A stretch of DNA of 64,000 bases from Sphingobium sp. SCG-1 (lineage in GTDB: Bacteria > Pseudomonadota > Alphaproteobacteria > Sphingomonadales > Sphingomonadaceae): the NCBI RefSeq assembly GCF_002953135.1, contig NZ_CP026372.1, forward strand, positions 4,121,001-4,185,000, read 5' to 3'. Position numbers and translations under genes: made by a program. Every line of letters starts with the position of its first letter. Position 1 is the stretch's first letter. The notes under the pieces are model-generated. The model made no database searches. It was not told the DNA's origin and saw nothing but the letters and a program-made list of their open reading frames with translations. Shown piece by piece: positions 35,470 to 43,101 of this stretch.

Positions 35470-36810
35470 TTACCTTTGGCTTGCCAGCTCCCGGTTGATG
35501 CTTAACGCACCGAGCGTGCCTACGGCGCCGGAAAGAAGGTAGCCGCCCGCCGCCAAAAGGCCCCATTCACTCGCCAGCCATAAGGCTGCAAGTGGCGCAA
35601 AGCCCGCACCCACAAGCCATGCAAGGTCCGACGTAATCGCAGCGCCCGTATAGCGTTGAGCCGCGGGGAAATTGCCGTTCAATGCGCCTGACGACTGTCC
35701 GAACGCGACGCCCAGCAGGGCAAAGCCAAGAACCATGAAGATGACTTCGCCAAGGTCGCCACCGTCGAGCAGTTGTGGAGCGAAGCCGCTGAACGCTGCG
35801 ATGGCTGCCGCTGATACGCCCAGAACATATCTCCGCCCAAACCGGTCGGCCAGCGAGCCGGACGCGAGCACCGCGAGAACACCGACTAACCCACCGATGA
35901 TCTCGATCACCAAGAACCGCGCCGGATTTTCGCGCGTGAACAGGAACACCCAGCTTAGCGGAAACACCGTGACCATGTGGAACAGCGCAAAACTGGCGAG
36001 GGGCGCGAACGCACCAATCACCATGTTGCGCCAATGCGACCGCACCGTCTGGATCACCGGTGAAGGCTGCAACTCGCGCGTTTCGAACAGATCGCCATAT
36101 TGCGGCGTCGATACGATACGCAGCCGCGCGAAGAGCGCCACCACGTTGATCGCGAACGCGACGAAAAAAGGATAGCGCCAGCCCCATTCGAGAAAATCGG
36201 TAGCCGAGAGGCTGGCGACTAGAAACGCGAACAGCGCACTGGCGACGATCATGCCGAGCGGCGCGCCAAGCTGCGGGATCATCGCGTAGAAGCCGCGCTT
36301 GTTCTGGGGTGCGTTGAGGGCAAGCAGCGAAGCGAGGCCGTCCCACGCACCACCCAGCGCAATGCCCTGTCCGATACGGAAGGCGGCAAGAAGCAGCGGG
36401 GACGCGATGCCAAGATCGGCATAGGCAGGCAGGAACGCCACCGCTGCGGTCGATCCGCCGAGCAGGAACAGAGCAATGGTAAGCCGCATGCCGCGCCCCA
36501 GCGCCTTGTCAATCTCCATGAAGATCAGCGTACCGAACGGCCGCGCCACGAACGCGAGCGCAAAGACGGCAAAGCTGTAGATCGTGCCCGTCAGCGGATC
36601 GACCCACGGAAAGATCAGCTTGGGGAAAACCAGCACGGATGCGATCGCGTACACGAAGAAGTCGAAGAATTCCGACGTTCGCCCGATCACCACGCCGATC
36701 GCGATTTCCGCCGGCGCTATGTCGCCATGGTCCTTCCCCTCGCTACGCGCGTGCAGGGCGCGTGCGTCCCGCTCTGCCGTTTCGGAATTGGATAGCGTAT
36801 CGCTGGTCAT
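35470..36810 (-). CDS. MFS transporter, metabolite:H+ symporter type
   Basis: 446-aa transporter with about 12 membrane helices. The MHS-type features are an early IGVVIGRTSEFFDFFVYAIA helix and ALAFVARPFGTLIFMEIDKALGRGM between helices 2 and 3. The matching mid-protein loop is SLADRFGRRYVLGV. Substrate unknown; a small organic acid or similar solute is typical of the family. Divergent from cyoA, sharing a 143-bp intergenic region that contains the palindrome at 36900. Confidence 0.92.
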   Translation of the reverse strand: MTSDTLSNSETAERDARALHARSEGKDHGDIAPAEIAIGVVIGRTSEFFDFFVYAIASVLVFPKLIFPWVDPLTGTIYSFAVFALAFVARPFGTLIFMEIDKALGRGMRLTIALFLLGGSTAAVAFLPAYADLGIASPLLLAAFRIGQGIALGGAWDGLASLLALNAPQNKRGFYAMIPQLGAPLGMIVASALFAFLVASLSATDFLEWGWRYPFFVAFAINVVALFARLRIVSTPQYGDLFETRELQPSPVIQTVRSHWRNMVIGAFAPLASFALFHMVTVFPLSWVFLFTRENPARFLVIEIIGGLVGVLAVLASGSLADRFGRRYVLGVSAAAIAAFSGFAPQLLDGGDLGEVIFMVLGFALLGVAFGQSSGALNGNFPAAQRYTGAAITSDLAWLVGAGFAPLAALWLASEWGLLAAGGYLLSGAVGTLGALSINRELASQR

Positions 36811-36899
36811 TGGTAGTGATCTTCCTCGATCATGGCCGGGGCCACGGCCTGTCGCATAGGTTCAAGGTCTGCCTTATGCACGAGCGGCGCTGGATCCGG

Positions 36900-36920
36900 C
36901 ATTGGACAAAATGTCCAATG
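36900..36920. promoter_or_regulatory. perfect 9-3-9 palindrome upstream of the cyo operon
   Basis: CATTGGACA, an AAA centre, then TGTCCAATG. It is 33 bp upstream of the cyoA start and 90 bp from the divergent MFS start. The length and symmetry are those of a dimeric-repressor operator. It does not match the RegA consensus or the FNR-type TTGAT-N4-ATCAA, and I cannot name the regulator. Confidence 0.65.
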
Positions 36921-36953
36921 TTGCACTGCACGATATCGGGCTACTTCCGCGCC

Positions 36954-38105
36954 ATGCAGTTCCTTCCGTCCCGCCAGACGCTTCGGCGTGCACTCTCCAT
37001 CGCACCAGTCGCCATGCTGCTGAGCGGCTGCAACATGGTGGTGATGCATCCGTCCGGTGACGTGGCTATGCAGCAGCGCGATCTGGTCCTCATAGCGACG
37101 GCTTTGATGCTGCTCATCATCGTGCCTGTCGTCGCGCTGATCGTGCTGTTCGCCTGGCGCTATCGGCACGCGAACAAGGATGCGCGGTACGAGCCGGACT
37201 GGGACCATTCGACACAACTGGAACTCATTATCTGGGCAGCGCCGTTGCTCATCATCATCTGCCTTGGCGCCGTCACCTGGGTGGGCACGCATCTGCTTGA
37301 CCCCTACCGGCCGTTGGACCGGGTCGCAGCGGGAAAGCCGATTGCGGCGGACGTCGCACCGCTGGAAGTTCAGGTGGTGGCGCTCGACTGGAAATGGCTG
37401 TTCATCTACCCCGAGCAGGGCATCGCGACCGTCAATGAACTCGCCGCGCCCGTAAACCGGCCGATCCATTTCAAGATCATCGCCTCGTCCGTGATGAACA
37501 GCTTCTATATTCCCGCGCTCGCCGGACAGATTTACGCGATGCCGGGCATGGAAACCAAACTTAACGCGGTCATCAACAAGCCCGGCAATTACGCTGGCTT
37601 TTCGGCGAATTACAGCGGCGCGGGCTTTTCAGGTATGCGCTTCCGCTTTCATGGCATGAGCAACGATGACTTTGCGGGCTGGGTGGCCAATGCGAAGAAG
37701 GGCGGCGGCATGCTGGATCGCGCCGTGTATCTAAAGCTTGCGGAGCCGAGCGAGAAGGAGCCGGTACGCCGCTTCGCCAGCATCGATCCCGCGCTCTACA
37801 ACGCCGCGCTTAACCAATGCGTCGTGCCCGGTACGCCGTGCATGGCGGATGTGATGAAGGCCGACGCAGCGCGTGACGGAGAAGCGGGCCACGGATCTCA
37901 TGGCGCGCCCACGCCCTCCGATGTCACGCCCCAGCAAGGACCGCACATGGATCATGGCAACATGACCATGAACATGACGCCGAAAACTGGCCCAACCGGT
38001 CGCGGCGAGGGTCTCGTCGGCGCCGGCCTGACGCCGCCATCCAGTCCTTTCCGCAAGCCCGAGGCTGTCGCGCTCGACGCGCCTGCCCATCAGCACTCGC
38101 TTTAA
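36954..38105 (+). CDS. cyoA: ubiquinol oxidase subunit II
   Basis: 383-aa lipoprotein subunit of a cytochrome bo3-type quinol oxidase. Lipobox LLSGC at the end of the signal peptide, two membrane helices (about 40-110), then the cupredoxin domain (VVALDWKWLFIYPEQGIATVNE, SSVMNSFYIPALAGQIYAMPGM). As expected for a quinol oxidase, the CuA ligands are absent. The C-terminus is long, with a His/Met-rich stretch (GHGSHGAP, then GPHMDHGNMTMNMTP). The ATG at 36954 starts the signal peptide. First gene of cyoABCD. Confidence 0.96.
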   Translation: MQFLPSRQTLRRALSIAPVAMLLSGCNMVVMHPSGDVAMQQRDLVLIATALMLLIIVPVVALIVLFAWRYRHANKDARYEPDWDHSTQLELIIWAAPLLIIICLGAVTWVGTHLLDPYRPLDRVAAGKPIAADVAPLEVQVVALDWKWLFIYPEQGIATVNELAAPVNRPIHFKIIASSVMNSFYIPALAGQIYAMPGMETKLNAVINKPGNYAGFSANYSGAGFSGMRFRFHGMSNDDFAGWVANAKKGGGMLDRAVYLKLAEPSEKEPVRRFASIDPALYNAALNQCVVPGTPCMADVMKADAARDGEAGHGSHGAPTPSDVTPQQGPHMDHGNMTMNMTPKTGPTGRGEGLVGAGLTPPSSPFRKPEAVALDAPAHQHSL

Positions 38106-38116
38106 GAAGCATCGCC

Positions 38117-40120
38117 ATGACACAGGATTTCGTACCCATCAGCCCGATCTTCGGCCGCTTCACGCTGGAGTCGCTGCCGCTGCACGAACCGATCGTCGTG
38201 GTGACGTTCGGCGCAGTGGCGCTGGGCGGGATCGCGCTGATCGGCGCGCTGAGCTACTTCAAGGTGTGGGGCTATCTCTGGAAGGAGTGGTTCACGAGCG
38301 TCGATCACAAGAAGATCGGCATCATGTACATGATCCTGGGTCTCATCATGCTGCTGCGCGGCTTTGCCGACGCGATCATGATGCGGCTGCAGCAGGCAAT
38401 GGCGTTCAATGGTTCGGAAGGCTATCTGAACGCCCATCATTACGACCAGATCTTCACCGCGCATGGCGTGATCATGATCTTCTTCGTGGCGATGCCGCTC
38501 GTCACGGGCCTGATGAACTATGTCGTGCCGCTACAGATCGGCGCGCGCGACGTGTCCTTCCCATTCCTCAACAATTTCAGCTTCTGGATGACGGCGGCCG
38601 GTGCCATCGTCGTCATGATGTCGCTGTTCGTGGGCGAGTTCGCACAGACTGGCTGGCTCGCCTATCCGCCGCTGTCGGGAAAAGCCTATAGTCCGGGCGT
38701 CGGCGTCGATTACTACATATGGGCGTTGCAGGTGGCGGGTGTCGGCACGACACTGTCGGGCATCAACCTTATCGCGACCATCGTGAAGATGCGCGCACCT
38801 GGCATGGGCATGATGAAGATGCCGGTGTTCACCTGGACCTCGCTCTGCACCAACATCCTGATCGTCGCGGCGTTTCCGGTGCTGACGGCGGTGCTCTCGC
38901 TGCTGACGCTGGATCGCTATGTCGGCACGCACTTCTTCACGAACGACTTCGGCGGCAATCCGATGATGTACGTGAACCTCATCTGGATCTGGGGCCATCC
39001 GGAAGTCTACATCCTGATCCTGCCGCTGTTCGGCGTGTTCTCCGAAGTCACCTCCACATTCTCGGGCAAGCGCCTCTTCGGCTATACGTCGATGGTGTAC
39101 GCGACGCTGGTCATCACGATCCTGTCGTACCTCGTCTGGCTGCATCACTTCTTCACGATGGGATCGGGCGCGAGCGTCAACAGCTTCTTCGGCATTACGA
39201 CGATGGTGATCTCAATCCCTACGGGGGCTAAGCTCTTCAACTGGCTGTTCACCATGTATCGTGGACGCATCCGGTTCGAATTGCCGATGATGTGGACCAT
39301 CGCCTTCATGATTACCTTCGTGTTCGGCGGTATGACCGGCGTGCTGCTGGCAGTGCCGCCTGCCGACTTCGTGCTGCACAACTCGCTGTTCCTGGTCGCG
39401 CATTTCCATAATGTCATCATCGGCGGCGTGCTGTTTGGTCTGTTCGCGGCGATCAACTACTGGGCGCCAAAGGCTTTGGGCGTCAGGCTCGATCCGTTCT
39501 GGGGGAAAGTCAGTTTCTGGTTCTGGGTCGTGGGCTTCTGGGTCGCGTTCATGCCGCTCTATGTGCTGGGCCTCATGGGCGTGACGCGCCGCCTGCGTCA
39601 GTTCGACGACCCGTCGCTGCAGATATGGTTTCAGGTCGCGGCGTTCGGCGCGGTTCTCATCGCCATCGGCATCGGCGCGATGCTGATCCAGTTCTATGTG
39701 ACCTGGCGCAACCGGGAAGCGCTGCGCGACCATAGCGGCGATCCGTGGGACGGACGCACGCTGGAGTGGTCGACCTCCTCGCCGCCGCCCGACTACAACT
39801 TCGCCTTCACACCGATCATCCACGACAATGACGCATGGTCCGACATGAAGCAGCGCGGCCACAGCCGCCCGCTGGAAGGGTTCAAGGATATCCATATGCC
39901 CCGCAACACTGGCACAGGCGTCATCCTGGCGGGTCTCAGCACGGCGTTCGCCGTCGGCATGATCTGGTACGTGTGGTGGCTGGCGGGCCTCAGCTTCATA
40001 GGCATCCTCGCCGTCGCGATCGGTCACACGTTCAACTACAAGCGCGACTTCCATATCCCGGCCAAGGATGTGATCCGCACCGAAGACGCGCGCACCACGC
40101 TGCTCGCAGCGGGAGCCTGA
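38117..40120 (+). CDS. cyoB: ubiquinol oxidase subunit I
   Basis: 667-aa catalytic haem-copper subunit. Residues of the binuclear centre are visible: HPEVYILILPLFGVFSEV (CuB His and cross-linked Tyr), VWLHHFFTMG (two CuB His), and HFHNVIIGGVLFG (haem ligands). The N-terminal haem ligand is in FTAHGVIMIFFVAMP. D-channel motif NNFSFWMTAAG is present. It pumps protons while reducing O2 to water with ubiquinol. 11 bp after cyoA; 3 bp before cyoC. Confidence 0.98.
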   Translation: MTQDFVPISPIFGRFTLESLPLHEPIVVVTFGAVALGGIALIGALSYFKVWGYLWKEWFTSVDHKKIGIMYMILGLIMLLRGFADAIMMRLQQAMAFNGSEGYLNAHHYDQIFTAHGVIMIFFVAMPLVTGLMNYVVPLQIGARDVSFPFLNNFSFWMTAAGAIVVMMSLFVGEFAQTGWLAYPPLSGKAYSPGVGVDYYIWALQVAGVGTTLSGINLIATIVKMRAPGMGMMKMPVFTWTSLCTNILIVAAFPVLTAVLSLLTLDRYVGTHFFTNDFGGNPMMYVNLIWIWGHPEVYILILPLFGVFSEVTSTFSGKRLFGYTSMVYATLVITILSYLVWLHHFFTMGSGASVNSFFGITTMVISIPTGAKLFNWLFTMYRGRIRFELPMMWTIAFMITFVFGGMTGVLLAVPPADFVLHNSLFLVAHFHNVIIGGVLFGLFAAINYWAPKALGVRLDPFWGKVSFWFWVVGFWVAFMPLYVLGLMGVTRRLRQFDDPSLQIWFQVAAFGAVLIAIGIGAMLIQFYVTWRNREALRDHSGDPWDGRTLEWSTSSPPPDYNFAFTPIIHDNDAWSDMKQRGHSRPLEGFKDIHMPRNTGTGVILAGLSTAFAVGMIWYVWWLAGLSFIGILAVAIGHTFNYKRDFHIPAKDVIRTEDARTTLLAAGA

Positions 40121-40123
40121 GCC

Positions 40124-40741
40124 ATGAGCGCACAAGCCCTCAACGCCGACGCAGGCTTCTACCAACTGGACGAGCACGATCACCCGGAGGGTGGCAGCAC
40201 GCTGCTGGGTTTCTGGCTCTACCTGATGAGCGATTGCCTAATCTTCGCCATGCTCTTCGCGACCTATGGCGTGCTCGGCCATAGCTATGCCGGGGGACCG
40301 GGGCCGAAGGATCTGTTCGACCTGCCGCTGGTCGCGCTCAACACCGCGATGCTGCTGTTCTCCTCGATCACCTACGGTTTTGCGATGATCGCGATGGACC
40401 GGGGCCGCGTGGGGCAGACACAGGCGTGGCTGGCGGCCACGCTGTTGTTCGGACTGACGTTCCTCGGCATCGAACTGTACGAATTCGCCCATCTGATCCA
40501 CGAAGGCGCAGGCCCGCAGCGAAGCGCATTCCTCTCCTCTTTCTTCACGCTTGTAGGCACGCACGGGCTGCACGTCACCTTCGGCAGCATCTGGCTGGTG
40601 ACGCTGATGGTGCAGGTCGCAAGGAAGGGCCTGATCCCTGCCAATCAGCGCCGCCTGCTGTGCCTCAGCCTCTTCTGGCACTTCCTCGACGTCATCTGGA
40701 TCGGCGTCTTTACCTTCGTCTACCTGATCGGAATGGTGTGA
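40124..40741 (+). CDS. cyoC: ubiquinol oxidase subunit III
   Basis: 205-aa subunit with five membrane helices. LLGFWLYLMSDCLIFAMLFATYGVL near the N-terminus and GTHGLHVTFGSIWLV plus FWHFLDVIWIGVFTFVYLIG at the C-terminus are subunit III signatures. It stabilises the bo3 complex. Its stop overlaps the cyoD start (ATGA). Confidence 0.97.
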   Translation: MSAQALNADAGFYQLDEHDHPEGGSTLLGFWLYLMSDCLIFAMLFATYGVLGHSYAGGPGPKDLFDLPLVALNTAMLLFSSITYGFAMIAMDRGRVGQTQAWLAATLLFGLTFLGIELYEFAHLIHEGAGPQRSAFLSSFFTLVGTHGLHVTFGSIWLVTLMVQVARKGLIPANQRRLLCLSLFWHFLDVIWIGVFTFVYLIGMV

Positions 40742-41097
40742 TGAGCGCAGAAACACATGGAGCTACGGCAGGGCATGGGTCGAGCAAGGGCTATCTGACC
40801 GGGTTTTTCCTCTCGATCGTCCTGACCGCAATTCCCTTCTGGCTGGTGATGAGCGGCGTCCTGCCGCCGCAAGCCACAACACTGACGATCATGGCGTTCG
40901 CGCTGGTGCAGATCGTGGTGCACATGATCTTCTTCCTGCACATGAACACCAAGTCGGAGGGCGGGTGGAACATGATGGCGCTGATCTTCACGGTCGTCAT
41001 TGTGGTGATCGCGCTCAGCGGCTCGCTGTGGGTCATGTATCATATGAACGCCAACATGATGCCGATGACGGCGCAGGACATGAGCCAGATGCCCTGA
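40741..41097 (+). CDS. cyoD: ubiquinol oxidase subunit IV
   Basis: 118-aa small subunit with three membrane helices: LTGFFLSIVLTAIPFWLVMS, LTIMAFALVQIVVHMIFFLHM and MALIFTVVIVVIALSGSLWVM. These match CyoD. The C-terminus is Met-rich (YHMNANMMPMTAQDMSQMP). No haem O synthase (cyoE) follows; the next gene is the RegB-like kinase. Confidence 0.95.
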   Translation: MSAETHGATAGHGSSKGYLTGFFLSIVLTAIPFWLVMSGVLPPQATTLTIMAFALVQIVVHMIFFLHMNTKSEGGWNMMALIFTVVIVVIALSGSLWVMYHMNANMMPMTAQDMSQMP

Positions 41098-41140
41098 CTG
41101 TGCAGCCATGGCACTTGAAAGCCGGACAGGCTAAGCTTCG

Positions 41141-42457
41141 ATGATGAATGCGGCCCGCGCCTATCTGCCGACTGCCGATGCGGCGGGGCACAAGAACATG
41201 GTGCAACTCGTGCAGTTGCGCTGGCTTGCCGTGGCGGGGCAGTTGGTGACGATCCTGTTCGTGCATCTGGTGATGCATGTGCGCTTACCGATCGTGCCGA
41301 TGCTGGCAGTGATCGCGGCGCTGATGATCCTCAACATCTTCAGCGTCAGTGCGCTGAACCGGCGGCGGGGGATTGCGAACGCCGAATTGTTTTTTGCGCT
41401 GCTGATGGATGTCGCCGCGCTGACGGCGCTGCTGTACCTGAGTGGAGGCGCGACCAATCCGTTCGTATCGCTGTTTCTGTTGCAGGTGGTGCTCGGTTCC
41501 GTCCTCCTCGAGCGGTGGTCGAGTTGGCTTGTCGTCATCGCAACCAGCCTGTGCTTCGCGCTGCTGATCGTCGCTCACCGGCCACTCCAACTGCCGCCGC
41601 AATTCGGGGTTTCGCTGTTCGATTTGTATATCGCCGGCGCGTGGATCTGCTTCGCCCTGATCGCGGTGTTACTGGTCCTGTTCGTCACCCGGATCAGCGA
41701 GAACCTTAGAGCGCGCGATGCTCACTTGGCGGATATGCGGCAGCAGGCGGCTGAGCAGGACCATATCATGCGTATGGGGCTATTGGCGTCGGGAGCTGCG
41801 CACGAACTCGGCACGCCGCTGGGATCGTTGGCCGTCATCATTGGCGATTGGCGACGTATGCCGCAGCTTAGCAGTGACCCGGGCATGGCGCAGGACATGG
41901 CCGAGATGCAGGCGGAGGTCGAACGCTGCAAGGCGATCGTGACACGCATCCTGCTGTCGGCGGGCGAAGCGCGTGGTGAGGCTCCAGCAGTGACAAGCGT
42001 CCACCAGTTCTTCGATGAGCTGGTGGAGGATTGGCGCGCGACGCGCGGCTCGGACGCACTCGTATATCACAACCGGTTCGGCGAGGACGTACAGATCGTC
42101 TCCGATGCCGCGCTACAGCAGGTGATCGGAACAGTTCTGGACAATGCCGCCGAAGTCTCTCCGGCTTGGGTCGGCATGTATGTGGAACGGCAAGATAATA
42201 CTGTCCTGCTGTCCATTCGCGATGCCGGACCCGGCTTCGCGCCTGAGATGCTTGCCAATCTCGGTAAGCCCTATCAGTCGACCAAGCAGCGACCGGGAGG
42301 CGGACTCGGGTTGTTTTTGGTCGTCAACGTCATGCGAAAATTGGGCGGCGAAGTACGGGCGCGCAATCTGGAAGGCGGGGTCGGAGCGGAAGTTGTTTTG
42401 GTCCTACCGCTGTCCGCAGTCGCGCTGACGGTGTACGGAGCCTCGCATGATCGATGA
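41141..42457 (+). CDS. regB: RegB/PrrB/ActS-family redox sensor histidine kinase
   Basis: 438-aa membrane kinase with about six N-terminal helices. The ubiquinone-sensing motif GG-x-x-NPF is intact (GGATNPFVS), the H-box is ASGAAHELGTPLGSLAV, and the redox-active Cys is in AEVERCKAIVTRIL. The ATPase domain has DNAAEVSP and GGGLGLFLVVNVM. These kinases report quinone-pool redox state. It directly follows the quinol oxidase operon and overlaps the regulator gene by 11 bp. Confidence 0.95.
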   Translation: MMNAARAYLPTADAAGHKNMVQLVQLRWLAVAGQLVTILFVHLVMHVRLPIVPMLAVIAALMILNIFSVSALNRRRGIANAELFFALLMDVAALTALLYLSGGATNPFVSLFLLQVVLGSVLLERWSSWLVVIATSLCFALLIVAHRPLQLPPQFGVSLFDLYIAGAWICFALIAVLLVLFVTRISENLRARDAHLADMRQQAAEQDHIMRMGLLASGAAHELGTPLGSLAVIIGDWRRMPQLSSDPGMAQDMAEMQAEVERCKAIVTRILLSAGEARGEAPAVTSVHQFFDELVEDWRATRGSDALVYHNRFGEDVQIVSDAALQQVIGTVLDNAAEVSPAWVGMYVERQDNTVLLSIRDAGPGFAPEMLANLGKPYQSTKQRPGGGLGLFLVVNVMRKLGGEVRARNLEGGVGAEVVLVLPLSAVALTVYGASHDR

Positions 42458-42980
42458 GCCACGGCTGCTGATCGTCGAGGATGACGAGACCTTTGCCCGC
42501 ACGCTGCGGCGATCCTTCGAACGGCGCGGTTATCTCGTTGAAACAGCCGCCGAAATCGAAGCGGTGGAACGGCTAATACGCGCCGCGCCATTCGATTATG
42601 CGGTGGTCGATCTGAAGCTGGGACAACAATCCGGTCTTGCCTGCGTGCGGACGTTGCACGCGCATGATCCTTTCATGGTCATCGTAGTGCTGACCGGTTA
42701 CGCCAGCATTGCGACGGCGGTGGAAGCAATCAAATTGGGTGCCGCGCAATATCTCGCCAAACCATCAAATACGGATGATATCGAAGCCGCTTTTCACAAG
42801 GCTGAGGGGAATGCCGATGCTCCTATCGATGCGCGACCCACATCGATCAAGACGCTGGAGTGGGAACATATTCATGCGGTCCTGGCGCAAAGCGACTTCA
42901 ATATTTCGGAGGCGGCCCGAAGGCTGGGAATGCATCGTCGTACGCTCGCCCGGAAGCTGGAGAAGCGGCAAATCCGTTGA
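42447..42980 (+). CDS. regA: RegA/PrrA/ActR-family response regulator
   Basis: 177-aa regulator. Receiver domain with LLIVEDDETFARTLRRSF, the phosphorylation Asp in DYAVVDLKLGQQSGL and Lys in AAQYLAKPSNTDD. The C-terminal Fis-type helix-turn-helix is the conserved SDFNISEAARRLGMHRRTLA. It is the cognate partner of the RegB-like kinase and likely adjusts respiratory genes such as cyoABCD to redox state. Confidence 0.96.
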   Translation: MIDEPRLLIVEDDETFARTLRRSFERRGYLVETAAEIEAVERLIRAAPFDYAVVDLKLGQQSGLACVRTLHAHDPFMVIVVLTGYASIATAVEAIKLGAAQYLAKPSNTDDIEAAFHKAEGNADAPIDARPTSIKTLEWEHIHAVLAQSDFNISEAARRLGMHRRTLARKLEKRQIR

Positions 42981-43043
42981 AAGCTAATCTGCCTACATGT
43001 TCCAAACCGTTCCGGAGGCTATTGCGAAGAGTTCTTATTAGCA

Positions 43044-43072
43044 TTGACTCTGATAACGAGTCGCAATAACAG
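43044..43072 (+). promoter_or_regulatory. candidate promoter with a Fur-like site in its spacer
   Basis: TTGACT, 17 nt, then TAACAG resembles a -35/-10 pair. The spacer contains TGATAACGAGTCGCA (43051-43065), which matches the clearer box at 30407 at 10 of 15 positions. The flanks also form an imperfect dyad (ATTGACTC and GAGTCGCAAT). It lies 30 bp upstream of the second TonB receptor. A weaker assignment than the other two boxes. Confidence 0.45.
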
Positions 43073-43101
43073 CACCTCGAACCAAATGGGGGGTCTGTTC
43101 A

